In this document: one piece after another, positions 15,393-23,097 of the stretch
How the letters are laid out: the number at the start of each line of letters is the position of its first letter
Numbering within the stretch: position 1 is the stretch's first letter
DNA from: Planctomycetota bacterium
GTDB taxonomy: Bacteria; Planctomycetota; SZUA-567
NCBI GenBank assembly: GCA_031270145.1
Contig: JAISYD010000171.1
Span: 1 to 32,344, forward strand
DNA: 32,344 nt
Direction of reading: 5' to 3'
Program-made: the position numbers and the translations under genes
The notes under the pieces: model-generated
The model's input: only the letters and a program-made list of their open reading frames with translations
Database searches by the model: none
Told to the model about the DNA's origin: nothing

Positions 15393-16444
15393 AGTTGCGG
15401 CCCTTTCTCGCGCAATTCCTGGAGCCAGCGGAGCACCTCGGCCACCGGCTCGATCAATGCCGACGGGATATATTCGAGCTCCGTCCCCTGATCGAAAAGA
15501 TCGTGCGCCAGGGGGACGTTGCGCATAATGGGGATCCCGGCCGCATCGGCGATTTTCATCATCCGCTCCGCCAGCAGGCCCTCGCCCTTGGCCAGGATGA
15601 CCGGCAGGAGGGTTTTCCCCTCTTTGTACTCGATGGCGATGGCGAGATGGGTGGGATTGGTGATCAGCACGTCGGCGTTTTTCACGCTTTGGGTTTGATC
15701 GCTCATGACCATCTCCTGATGCAGTTGCTTGCGCTGGCCCTTGATTTGCGGATCTCCCTCCTGTTCCTTGTACTCGTTCTTAAGATCCTCCTTGCTCATC
15801 ATGTGTTCCTTGAGGAACTGGTGCCGCTGGAACAGCCAGTCCAGGGCGGCGATGGCGACGAAGGCGGCCAGGGAGTAGCTGGCGGTCTGCCGCATCACCT
15901 GGCGCAGGGCAATCTGGACGGCGGCGAAACCGTGCCCGGGAAGGCGCAACAGCAGCGGCAGCGTATTCATGAACACCAGGTAAAACACCAGGACCACAAC
16001 GCCTATCTTCAGGATCGAGCGCAGGAATTCGATCAGGTTCTTCAGGGAGAACACCTTGCCGAACCATTGCTTGGGGTTTAGCTTGTCGAGTTTTGGCATG
16101 GCGGCCTTGAAGGCGAAGAGCAGACCGGTCTGCCCCAAATGCCCCACCGTTCCCGCCGTCGCGGCCAAAACAACACCCGGAGCGGCCAGGGTGAGGAATA
16201 CCCGGGTCGATTCGTTGACCATGTTTTTGAGGGACTCCCCGAAGGGCCTCCCGATACATTCCGCCGCCCGCAGCATCAAGTCCTGAATCTCTCCGGAAAT
16301 CCAGTCGAACCCCACCCACACATAAAGGAATATCGCCAGAACCACCGCCGCCGACGAGATTTCCTGGCTTTTGCAGATCTGGCCCTCCTCGCGGGCATCC
16401 CGGAGGTGTTTATCAGAGGGTGGTTCCGTCTTTTCGCCGCCCAC
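15389..16444 (-). CDS. sctU: T3SS export switch protein SctU
   Basis: A 351-residue member of the YscU/FlhB family. An N-terminal cytoplasmic stretch (KTEPPSDKHLRDAREEGQ) is followed by four transmembrane segments (about residues 30-205). The C-terminal domain holds the autocleavage motif NPTH at 263-266 within VLITNPTHLAIAIEYKEG. Cleavage between Asn and Pro sets substrate specificity together with the ruler SctP. The start is a GTG with GGGGAG upstream; a GTG start here means the protein begins MGGEKTEPP, as expected for the family. It follows sctT by 17 bp and overlaps sctW by 4 bp. Confidence 0.96.
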   Translation of the reverse strand: MGGEKTEPPSDKHLRDAREEGQICKSQEISSAAVVLAIFLYVWVGFDWISGEIQDLMLRAAECIGRPFGESLKNMVNESTRVFLTLAAPGVVLAATAGTVGHLGQTGLLFAFKAAMPKLDKLNPKQWFGKVFSLKNLIEFLRSILKIGVVVLVFYLVFMNTLPLLLRLPGHGFAAVQIALRQVMRQTASYSLAAFVAIAALDWLFQRHQFLKEHMMSKEDLKNEYKEQEGDPQIKGQRKQLHQEMVMSDQTQSVKNADVLITNPTHLAIAIEYKEGKTLLPVILAKGEGLLAERMMKIADAAGIPIMRNVPLAHDLFDQGTELEYIPSALIEPVAEVLRWLQELREKGPQL

Positions 16445-16461
16445 GACGCCGCTCCCCGATA

Positions 16462-17274
16462 TCAGTCCGGCCCGAAACTATGCCGCAAGGCGTCCCACAG
16501 TACCGGCAGGCGGAAAACGTCCCCGCCCAGCGTCTTGAACATCGCCGCCCAATACACCGTCATGAGCGCCAGCGCCAGCCCGCTCTTCACCGGCATAGCC
16601 AGGAAGAAGACGTTCAATTGCGGCGCGAAGCGGTTCATCAGCCCCATGCCGAAATCCACCAGGAAGCACACCAGGAGCATCGGCGCCGCCAGCGTGACCA
16701 TGGTGGTCAGATACCAGGCGAACTGCCGGAACAAAAGCTCCCGCAGGGGCGATCTCTCCCAGACTGGCCAGAAGGAATGGGGCGGCCAGAAGGAATAGGT
16801 CGTCAACAGGGCCTGGAAAAACATGGCCAGCCCGCTCGAGGCGATGAACACCATGATCAGGGTCTGGACCGCCATGCTGCCAAGCGGCGAAGTCTGCTCG
16901 CCGGTCAGCGGATCGGTTTCCTGGGCCATCGACGAGCCTCGCTGGTTGTCGACCAGGAAACCCACGCCCGAGGCGGCGAAAAAAGCCAGGGAGGTCAGGA
17001 AGCCGAACAACGTCCCCAGCGCCACCTCCTTGGCCAGTAGGGGCAGCGCGTCCAGCATCCCGGGCGGCTCCGCCGGGGCCTGGAGGCCGAGCCAGGGGGT
17101 CAGGAACATGGCCAGAGCGAAGGCCAGAGAGTTCCTGATCATGCCGGTCATGTAGTTGCCGGACAGGAAGGGGACAATTTGGAAAACCGGGGTGAGCCGG
17201 GCCATGGCGAGGCTGATCAGCCAGAGGTACCGGCCGGCCTCGCCGCTTATCGCCAGAAGCCCTCCCGATTCCAT
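16462..17274 (-). CDS. sctT: T3SS export gate protein SctT
   Basis: A 270-residue membrane protein of the SctT/FliR family, which forms the export gate with SctR and SctS. Hydrophobic segments alternate with loops through the whole length. The conserved NSLAFALAMFLTPWLG is near residue 48 and MGLMNRFAPQLNVFFLAMPVKSG is near 205-227; the latter is highly characteristic of SctT/FliR. A short sequence duplication in one loop (SFWPPHSFWPV, about residues 160-170) reflects an 18 bp tandem repeat in the DNA. It lies 25 bp after sctS. Confidence 0.95.
   Translation of the reverse strand: MESGGLLAISGEAGRYLWLISLAMARLTPVFQIVPFLSGNYMTGMIRNSLAFALAMFLTPWLGLQAPAEPPGMLDALPLLAKEVALGTLFGFLTSLAFFAASGVGFLVDNQRGSSMAQETDPLTGEQTSPLGSMAVQTLIMVFIASSGLAMFFQALLTTYSFWPPHSFWPVWERSPLRELLFRQFAWYLTTMVTLAAPMLLVCFLVDFGMGLMNRFAPQLNVFFLAMPVKSGLALALMTVYWAAMFKTLGGDVFRLPVLWDALRHSFGPD
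16766..16796. repeat. 18 bp tandem duplication inside sctT
   Basis: The 13-mer GGCCAGAAGGAAT occurs at 16766-16778 and 16784-16796, a period of 18 bp. On the coding (minus) strand it produces the repeated hexapeptide (Y/H)SFWP(P/V) in a loop of SctT. The reading frame is kept. Confidence 0.8.
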
Positions 17275-17299
17275 GCCTCGCCTCCCGTCTTGGCAACAG

Positions 17300-17569
17300 C
17301 TAGCCGCCCAACTGCATGATTTGATCGAACAGCCTGCCGGTGTACAAGATCAGCTCGCGGCCGAACCAAGCCGCCGTCACTACCAGGGTGGCGGTCACTC
17401 CCAGCAATTTGATGGCGAAGGACAGCGTTTGCTCCTGCACCTGGGTAATCGCCTGGATCAGGCTGACCATCACTCCCAGCGCCGAGGCGACGACGATGGG
17501 CGGCATCGACAGGATCAGCACCAGCAGCATGGCCTCCTTGGTGATGAATATGATGTGCGCCTCGCTCAA
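17300..17569 (-). CDS. sctS: T3SS export gate protein SctS
   Basis: An 89-residue protein with two long hydrophobic helices, matching the FliQ/SctS family in length. The conserved inter-helix segment GVMVSLIQAITQVQEQTLSF (about residues 32-51) is the family hallmark. The start is TTG at 17569 with GGAGGG six bases upstream; no in-frame ATG gives a complete first helix. It follows sctR by 12 bp. Confidence 0.95.
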   Translation of the reverse strand: MSEAHIIFITKEAMLLVLILSMPPIVVASALGVMVSLIQAITQVQEQTLSFAIKLLGVTATLVVTAAWFGRELILYTGRLFDQIMQLGG

Positions 17570-17581
17570 AACCGTCCCTCC

Positions 17582-18235
17582 TTAGCGGTACGTCGCCAAA
17601 AGCCCCTCAATGATTCGGGTCCAGCCGTTGACCATGACGAACAGCAGCAGCTTGAAGGGAAGCGATATGGTCATCGGCGACACCATCATCATACCCATGG
17701 CCAGCAGGATGTTGCTGATGACCAGATCGACCACGATGAAGGGAAGATACAGGAGGAACCCGATCTGAAAGGCTTCGGTGATCTCGGTGAGCATGAAGGC
17801 CGGCGCCAGAATGAACAGCCCGTCGGGATCGGTCAGGTTTTTCGGATCCCCGCCCCATAACTGGGCGGCGGCGCGGAGGAAGAGGATGCGCATGGATGGG
17901 TGCGAGTGCTTTTTCAGAAATTCCCGCAGGGGCGCGGCCGCCTCGGCCGCGTCGGCGATACTCACATCCCGAACTCCCTGTATCCGCCCCATCCCCCGCT
18001 CCAGGGCGGTTTGGTACATCTCCCGCCCAACCGGAGCCATTACGAACAGGGAGAGGATTATCGCCATGCTGTTCATCACCATGTTGGGCGGTATCTGCTG
18101 GATGCCCAGGGCGTTGCGGATAAGACTGAAAACGACGATCAGCTTGACGTAGCTGGTCGTGATCACCGCTATGAACGGCAACAGCGCCAAAAGCGCCAGA
18201 CCAACCATCATCGCGACCGGATCCAAGCCCAGCAT
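17582..18235 (-). CDS. sctR: T3SS export gate protein SctR
   Basis: A 217-residue FliP/SctR family membrane protein, the pentameric core of the export gate. Visible hallmarks are TTSYVKLIVVFSLIRNALGIQQIPPN near residues 27-52 (described here by its central IRNALGIQQIPPN) and the C-terminal LLYLPFIVVDLVISNILLAMGMMMVSP region (key part FIVVDLVISNILLAMGMMM). There is no cleavable N-terminal signal of the flagellar FliP kind, which fits the shorter non-flagellar length. The ATG at 18235 has GGGAG five bases upstream, at the end of an unusual 12 bp repeat array. Confidence 0.96.
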   Translation of the reverse strand: MLGLDPVAMMVGLALLALLPFIAVITTSYVKLIVVFSLIRNALGIQQIPPNMVMNSMAIILSLFVMAPVGREMYQTALERGMGRIQGVRDVSIADAAEAAAPLREFLKKHSHPSMRILFLRAAAQLWGGDPKNLTDPDGLFILAPAFMLTEITEAFQIGFLLYLPFIVVDLVISNILLAMGMMMVSPMTISLPFKLLLFVMVNGWTRIIEGLLATYR

Positions 18236-18250
18236 CGCAACTCCCGACGT

Positions 18251-18282
18251 CCCGAGGGACCTCCCGAGGGACCTCCCGAGGA
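18251..18282. repeat. 12 bp tandem repeat in the sctR leader
   Basis: CCCGAGGGACCT occurs at 18251-18262 and again at 18263-18274, and a third partial copy (CCCGAGG) starts at 18275. On the coding strand each unit contains CTCGGGAGG, so two extra Shine-Dalgarno-like GGGAGG sequences precede the one actually used before the sctR ATG. The unit is nearly palindromic (CCTCCCGAGG), so the leader could fold and hide ribosome binding sites. Confidence 0.75.
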
Positions 18283-18294
18283 AGCTTTGAAAAG

Positions 18295-18885
18295 TTAAAA
18301 AACGTCCCGCCGCCCCGCCAAGTCGACGATGGACGGATCCAAGCGCCTCAGCAAGCGTCCGCGCCTCTCCCCCGCCTCGGAGGAATCGTCGACATACAAA
18401 AGATCGCGGAGGGTGTAGTTCGCCTCCCGCAATTGCCGTATCAACTCTTCCTTGGCCTGGTTCTGCTCCAGCAAAACCTCCAGGCGGCCCTCCAGGCGCG
18501 CGACATCGCGCTTCAATTCCTCGATTTGCTCCAGCCGCGCCCCCCGCTCCCGCGAGGACAGCGCCGCCGTCAAGTTGGCGGCCGGCGCTTCCGAAGACGG
18601 GGGCGGAACCTTCACGCCCGGCAGCGGCCGGCGCAACTCTTCGGCCGTCATGCCTAGGCGGGCGGCCATCTCGGACAGTCGGAGTTCGTTGGGGACGGCC
18701 CGCCCATACTCGTACACGCAGAGATCGTTGGCGGTGAGGTTGAGGAACTCCGCAAATTTCTTCTGGCCGCCCCAGGACGGAAAGCGCAACTTGCGCAAAT
18801 GCCGCAAATTGGCGCCGATGATCCTGGCCTGCAGCTTAGGATCCTCGGGTACTTGGCCGCGTTCCGCTTGTCTTGTCCGCGCCAT
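18295..18885 (-). CDS. XRE-type DNA-binding protein with C-terminal coiled coil, inside the T3SS operon
   Basis: A 196-residue protein. Residues about 20-85 form a Cro/CI-type helix-turn-helix: NLRHLRKLRF, then GGQKKFAEFLNLTANDLCVYEY and GRAVPNELRLSEMAARLGM, with the usual glycine-rich approach to the recognition helix and the WEYGR-like turn replaced by YEYGR. A Pro-rich linker (about 88-105) is followed by a coiled coil (about 110-165, with heptads such as LEQIEELKRDVARLEGRLEV) that probably dimerises the protein. It sits 6 bp after the sctQ stop and about 60 bp before sctR, on the same strand and in the middle of the core genes. It is probably an autoregulator of this cluster; the operator is not known. 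It is not a standard injectisome component. Confidence 0.85.
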   Translation of the reverse strand: MARTRQAERGQVPEDPKLQARIIGANLRHLRKLRFPSWGGQKKFAEFLNLTANDLCVYEYGRAVPNELRLSEMAARLGMTAEELRRPLPGVKVPPPSSEAPAANLTAALSSRERGARLEQIEELKRDVARLEGRLEVLLEQNQAKEELIRQLREANYTLRDLLYVDDSSEAGERRGRLLRRLDPSIVDLAGRRDVF

Positions 18886-18891
18886 GTCTTT

Positions 18892-19254
18892 TTATTCCAG
18901 CATCGAGGTGATGCGCACGCCCACGCGTCCGCACACATCCACCAATTCACCCCTGGCGACAGGCCGGCCGCCAACCACGAGCGTGGCGGGCGACTCCACC
19001 GGGGTCGAAAACTCCACCACCTGCCCCGTCCCCAATTGGCGGAGCTCCGCCAGGGTCAGGGTCAGGCGACCCACCTGCGCCAGCAACTCCACCTCCACGG
19101 CGTCCACCCGCTCCAACCGCTCCGGCTGGCCAGCCGCTTGGGCCGCCTCGCCGGATCCGCCGGCGGAGACCGCCTTCACCGGATTGGCCTTGGGCGCCGC
19201 CTGGGGTACCGCCTGGGACGCGGCCTGAGGCGCGGGAGAGGCGTCTGTCGTCAT
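18892..19254 (-). CDS. sctQ: Internal translation product SctQ-C (in-frame start within sctQ)
   Basis: An in-frame ATG at 19254-19252 (residue 239 of SctQ) is preceded on the coding strand by GGTGGAAGGAAAAACC, a strong Shine-Dalgarno (AAGGA) six bases before it. The product would be 120 residues: the Ala/Pro-rich linker plus the whole SpoA domain. In Yersinia, Salmonella and Shigella such a short product is made from yscQ, ssaQ and spaO and is needed for, or supports, assembly of the sorting platform. Production is inferred from the site only. Confidence 0.6.
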   Translation of the reverse strand: MTTDASPAPQAASQAVPQAAPKANPVKAVSAGGSGEAAQAAGQPERLERVDAVEVELLAQVGRLTLTLAELRQLGTGQVVEFSTPVESPATLVVGGRPVARGELVDVCGRVGVRITSMLE

Positions 19255-19968
19255 GGTTTTTCCTTCCACCGTCAAAATACCCCGTTCCAGCCGGGCGGCA
19301 AAGCGCAACCGGCCGCCAACCATCAAAAAACGTTCCGGCCCGGCCGGGGACAAAGCCACATCGCCAACCGCCAGGCGCATCGTCTCCTCGACAGAGGCGG
19401 ACCAAGCCCCGATGCCAACTAGACCGGACAACGGCAAATCGTCCGGCAGGGACGCCCGGGGAACCGGCCGCGCCAACAGGGCTTTTTCCAGCGCCAACCG
19501 CCATCCCTTCCCGGCGCCGACTACGATCCAGGCGCCTCCCAGCGTCAATCCGGCGTCATCGACCAGCCGGAAGGAACAAGCGGAGGCTAGAGGCGTGACT
19601 GCCCCCTCCTCCAGCCGGGTCAGGGACGCCGGCAGGCCGACGGCCTTTTCCAACGCCGCCAGACAGCCGGATGCGAAGCATTCCAGGGCGGCGCGCCGCA
19701 AGAGTTCTGGCAGGTCCGGTATCGCGTCGGGCGAAACGGCGAGAACCGAGGCGACGGCCAGACGCCAATCCGGCTCGTCCAGCCAAACCACGAATTCGCC
19801 ATCCCCCAACTTGCCGTAAACGGCAAGGCTGTGGCCGCCGCCGGACACGGCCGGCCCGAAGCGCCAGGTTTTCCCCTCCGAAGCGAAGGAAGCGCCCCGC
19901 GCGTGGCGGTGGAACAAGGTTTGCAGCCGCGCCGCGTCCGGGGACAGCTTTTTGAAAAGGGCGGCCAT
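18892..19968 (-). CDS. sctQ: T3SS cytoplasmic ring (sorting platform) protein SctQ
   Basis: A 358-residue SctQ/FliN-FliM-family protein. The N-terminal ~235 residues are weakly conserved, as usual. An Ala/Pro-rich linker (about 240-280) leads to a C-terminal SpoA domain: VEVELLAQVGRLTLTLAELR, then LGTGQVVEF, ATLVVGGRPVARGELVDVCG and VGVRITSM. SctQ forms the pods of the sorting platform with SctK and SctL under the needle complex. An internal start with a strong ribosome binding site (separate entry) would give an additional SctQ-C product of about 120 residues, as shown for YscQ and its relatives. It lies directly after sctP (5 bp gap) and before the XRE-type gene. Confidence 0.88.
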   Translation of the reverse strand: MAALFKKLSPDAARLQTLFHRHARGASFASEGKTWRFGPAVSGGGHSLAVYGKLGDGEFVVWLDEPDWRLAVASVLAVSPDAIPDLPELLRRAALECFASGCLAALEKAVGLPASLTRLEEGAVTPLASACSFRLVDDAGLTLGGAWIVVGAGKGWRLALEKALLARPVPRASLPDDLPLSGLVGIGAWSASVEETMRLAVGDVALSPAGPERFLMVGGRLRFAARLERGILTVEGKTMTTDASPAPQAASQAVPQAAPKANPVKAVSAGGSGEAAQAAGQPERLERVDAVEVELLAQVGRLTLTLAELRQLGTGQVVEFSTPVESPATLVVGGRPVARGELVDVCGRVGVRITSMLE

Positions 19969-19973
19969 GACGG

Positions 19974-20591
19974 TTATCTTTCCTCGATTTCCTCGTAAAG
20001 GTTGCGCCGCTCGCGGCTACGGCCATCGCCGGCCCCGGCCCCGGCGTCGCCGGACTCGGACATCGCCACCGTCACCTGGCCGCCAATCCGCTCGAAAAGC
20101 CGCTCGCGGAGGCCACCCAGATTCGGCAACAGAAAACGCTGCGCATCCACATTGTCCGAGGCGAATTCCACCAACAGTCCTCCGTCGGCCGAACGCGCCA
20201 ACCTCACTTCGGTTTCAGGAAGCCAGGAACTGTCCAGCTTGATCCGCACCTCGGAAGCGCCGTCCGCCGCCGGTTGCGACGCCAGAATGCGCTCCACCAG
20301 TTCGCCGCAATGCAGATCGGCGGCGCCGTCCGCCAACCCGACGGAGACCGGTCCGGCCGGCATGGCGGGAAACCGAGAAATCAGGCCGGGGAGGTTGCCG
20401 GCGGCAGCGCCGAAAAGATCGGCCAAGCCATCTTTTCCGGGCGGCTTATCGCCAGCGTCCGTTTTTCCGCCGAGATGCTCCTTAAAATGCGCCGCCGCTT
20501 CGCTAGGCAACTCGTTCCGCGACGCCGCCTTTTCCGGCTCCAGCCGCCTCAACTCGGCCGAAGAACCGCGCATCTGTCCAATATCAGCCAT
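19974..20591 (-). CDS. sctP: T3SS needle-length ruler/specificity protein SctP (candidate)
   Basis: A protein of about 205 residues in the place of yscP, between sctO and sctQ. The N-terminal half is polar and low in hydrophobics. The C-terminal part (SEVRIKLDSSWLPETEVRLA, then GLLVEFASDNVDAQRFLLPN and LRERLFERIGGQVTVAM) has the strand-helix pattern of the FliK/SctP substrate-switch domain. It is short compared with Yersinia YscP (about 515), which would fit a short needle if the ruler model applies. The start is taken at ATG 20591 with AAAGG eight bases before it; a GTG at 20624 overlapping the sctO stop (GTGA) is the alternative. Confidence 0.7.
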   Translation of the reverse strand: MADIGQMRGSSAELRRLEPEKAASRNELPSEAAAHFKEHLGGKTDAGDKPPGKDGLADLFGAAAGNLPGLISRFPAMPAGPVSVGLADGAADLHCGELVERILASQPAADGASEVRIKLDSSWLPETEVRLARSADGGLLVEFASDNVDAQRFLLPNLGGLRERLFERIGGQVTVAMSESGDAGAGAGDGRSRERRNLYEEIEER

Positions 20592-20620
20592 CGCAAACGC
20601 CTTTACAATGAACCCAACCG

Positions 20621-21106
20621 TCACTCCCCGTCGTCCAGCCCGTCACGCCTGGAAAAATCCTCCAATTCCAATTCCTCCGCCATTTCCAGCCGTCCGGCCT
20701 CCAATTTCATCCAGCGCTCCCGGTGTTCGCCGATCTTGCGGCGATCCCGGGAAGCCTTCAACTGCCGCTCCCTGGCCGCCGCCGCCGCCGCAACCGTGGC
20801 GACAACCGCCTTGTCCGCCGCCTTGACCTCCTCCTCCCGGCGCAACTCGGCGTCGCGCAACAGTTGGATGTCCTGAAAATGCTTGTCCAGTTCCGTTTGC
20901 GTGACATCCCTGCCGCGCAGGGGCTCGAAAAGTCGCTTCTCCTCGCCCGGTCGCCATTCCCGATAGCGCGCCAGTTCCTCCCTGGCCGCCGCCGCCGCCG
21001 CCCTGGCCTCTTCCATCGCGGTTCGAGCGCGGACCGTCTCCCGCTCCGCCAATTCCTCGCGGAATTCACGCGCCGACAGGAGCTGGCCCAGCGGATATTT
21101 GGCCAT
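20621..21106 (-). CDS. sctO: T3SS central stalk protein SctO
   Basis: A 161-residue, highly charged protein that is almost entirely coiled coil (about residues 10-150; long runs such as ERETVRARTAMEEARAAAAA). SctO is a two-helix stalk that sits in the SctN hexamer and links it to the SctV ring, like the gamma subunit of F-ATPase. Length and position after sctN match the YscO/FliJ family, whose sequences are poorly conserved. The ATG abuts the sctN stop. Confidence 0.85.
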   Translation of the reverse strand: MAKYPLGQLLSAREFREELAERETVRARTAMEEARAAAAAAREELARYREWRPGEEKRLFEPLRGRDVTQTELDKHFQDIQLLRDAELRREEEVKAADKAVVATVAAAAAARERQLKASRDRRKIGEHRERWMKLEAGRLEMAEELELEDFSRRDGLDDGE

Positions 21107-22428
21107 CAGGCGACCAGGGCCTTCATCTTGCCGACCGCCTCCTGAAGGGTGGTCCGTTCGGCCAGCCCTTGCTTCAGAAAGGCGTTCAGGGAATCGCGCT
21201 TGGCGATGGCCTCGTCCGCTAGGGCGTCCTGGCCCTTTTTGAACTCGCCAATCTGCACCAGCAACTCTACGTCACGGTATTTGGCCATGAGCTGCCGGAA
21301 GCGGTTGGCCATGTCCCGGTGCTCCTTGGAGACGATGGCGTTCATGCAGCGGCTAACCGAGGCCAGGACATCAATGGCCGGATAATGGTTGGCCTCGCCT
21401 AAGCGGCGCGACAGGATGATGTGCCCATCCAGAATGGATCTGGTTTCATCGGCGATGGGCTCGGTCATATCGTCGCCTTCGACCAATACGGTGTAGAGGG
21501 CGGTGATCGATCCCTTGTCGGAATTGCCCACCCGCTCCATCAGCTTCGGCAGGCTGCTAAAAACCGACGGAGGGAATCCGCGCCGGGTCGGCGGCTCGCC
21601 CGAGGCCAGGCCAATTTCCCGAAGGGCGCGGCCGAAGCGGGTCACCGAATCCATCAGCAACAGGACTTTCTTTCCCTGGTCCCGGAAATACTCGGCGATG
21701 GCGGTAGCCACATAACTGGCCTTCAGCCGCTCCATGGAGGGGCGGTCGGAGGTGGACACCACCAGGATCGCCTTCGCCATCCCTTCCGGGCCCAGGTCGT
21801 GGTCGATGAATTCCCGGACCTCGCGGCCGCGCTCGCCAATTAGCGCCAGCACCACCACATCCGCCGCCGCGCCTTTCACCAGACAGGAAAGGAGCGTGGA
21901 CTTGCCGCCGCCGGCGGCGGCGAAAATGCCCAGACGCTGCCCCTCGCCGCAAGTGAGGAGGCCGTCCAGCACCCGCAATCCCATGGGCATCGGCCGGTCG
22001 ATCAGCCGCCTAGTCATGGGGCTCGGGGGCGGGGCGTAAACCGGATAATACGCCTCGGGCTCCAGCGGCGGCCCGCCGTCAATGGGGTTGCCCAAGCCAT
22101 CCACCACCCGCCCCCGCAAATCGGGGCCCACGGGAATGGTGTGGACCTTGCCGGAACTGATGACCACGGTGGATGAGCTGACCCCGGACAATTCGCCCAG
22201 CGGCGTCAATATGGCGGCTTGCTGGGCGAAGCCGACGCATTCGGCCTTCAACTCCCATTTGTCGTCTCGGGGAGATTTTAGCGTAACCAACTCGCCCACC
22301 TTGACGCCGGGAATCACCGCCTTGACAATGGTCCCCAGCACCTGGGTTACCCGCCCCCGCACCTCGACCGGCGACAACTCGACCAGGGAGCGGAACATTT
22401 CCTCGGAAATATGGCTTAGAGTGGTCAT
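21106..22428 (-). CDS. sctN: T3SS ATPase SctN
   Basis: A 440-residue hexameric ATPase of the YscN/FliI family that strips chaperones from substrates and unfolds them. Walker A is GIFAAAGGGKSTLL at about residues 167-180. Walker B is VLLLMDSVTRFGRA near 255-268, preceded by the GERGREVREF motif at 198-207. The N-terminal beta-barrel domain (about 1-95) and the C-terminal helical domain are complete, and the length is normal. GLASGEPPTRRGFPPSVF is typical of this ATPase family. The start overlaps the sctL stop by 1 bp. Confidence 0.97.
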   Translation of the reverse strand: MTTLSHISEEMFRSLVELSPVEVRGRVTQVLGTIVKAVIPGVKVGELVTLKSPRDDKWELKAECVGFAQQAAILTPLGELSGVSSSTVVISSGKVHTIPVGPDLRGRVVDGLGNPIDGGPPLEPEAYYPVYAPPPSPMTRRLIDRPMPMGLRVLDGLLTCGEGQRLGIFAAAGGGKSTLLSCLVKGAAADVVVLALIGERGREVREFIDHDLGPEGMAKAILVVSTSDRPSMERLKASYVATAIAEYFRDQGKKVLLLMDSVTRFGRALREIGLASGEPPTRRGFPPSVFSSLPKLMERVGNSDKGSITALYTVLVEGDDMTEPIADETRSILDGHIILSRRLGEANHYPAIDVLASVSRCMNAIVSKEHRDMANRFRQLMAKYRDVELLVQIGEFKKGQDALADEAIAKRDSLNAFLKQGLAERTTLQEAVGKMKALVA

Positions 22429-23054
22429 CAGGCTTTGCGCCCCTCCACGCGCTTCCGGAAGGCGGCCTCAATCATGGCCAATTGCCGATCCAGGGCGGCG
22501 TCGATGACGCCGCTTTCCGTTTCCAAAACGCAGCCGCCGGGGGAGATGGCGGCGTCGGAGACGACATCAACCCGGCCCATGCCTGAGTATTGGCGGACAA
22601 TGTCGGCGAGGCGGGCCTGGACGGCGTCGGCGTCGGAGGTCGCCACCCGCAACAGGATGCGCTTTTCGTCGCGCACCAGGCGGAGGGCGTGGCCCACCAC
22701 TTGCGCAACCAAATCCTCCTGATCGAATTTGCCGAGGATGGTGCGCAGCGATCGCATGACGACATCGATCAGGGAGGATTCGACCCCGGCCAACTGCTCC
22801 ACGGAGGCTGTCACCGTTTCCAGCATCTGCATGGCGATTTCGGCCTTGCCCTCGGCCCGACCCTCCTCCAAACCCTGGCGGCGGATATCCTCGGCCTCCA
22901 ATTTGGCCCGCTCGATCAAGGCCGCCGCTTCCGAGCGCGCCTGCTCCAGCAGGTTTTGCGTCTCCAGGAGGATCGCGTAGTCGGTCGCCGGCAACACCCG
23001 GACATCGGGAGCCGGAGCCACCCCGGCCTTGGGGAAGAGAACCGCCGCCGCCAT
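22428..23054 (-). CDS. sctL: T3SS stator protein SctL
   Basis: A protein of about 208 residues of the YscL/FliH family, which dimerises and connects the ATPase SctN to the SctK/SctQ pods. The N-terminal third is a charged helix with heptads (LLETQNLLEQARSEAAALIE and RRQGLEEGRAEGKAEIAMQM). The C-terminal part ends in the conserved GGCVLETESGVIDAALDRQL. ATG 23054 is chosen because AAAGGA lies eight bases before it; in-frame starts at 23063 and 23078 are too near the ribosome binding site. Confidence 0.93.
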   Translation of the reverse strand: MAAAVLFPKAGVAPAPDVRVLPATDYAILLETQNLLEQARSEAAALIERAKLEAEDIRRQGLEEGRAEGKAEIAMQMLETVTASVEQLAGVESSLIDVVMRSLRTILGKFDQEDLVAQVVGHALRLVRDEKRILLRVATSDADAVQARLADIVRQYSGMGRVDVVSDAAISPGGCVLETESGVIDAALDRQLAMIEAAFRKRVEGRKA

Positions 23055-23097
23055 AAGCGCCATCCTTTCCAGCCCCAAAGGCCCGGGGAAAAACCCG

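Noticed and set aside
11046..18235. The export-gate genes as a flagellar (FlhA/FlhB/FliPQR) operon
   Set aside because: They are continuous with secretin, needle, inner rod and gatekeeper genes, and SctR lacks the FliP-type N-terminal extension; no hook or rod genes are present.
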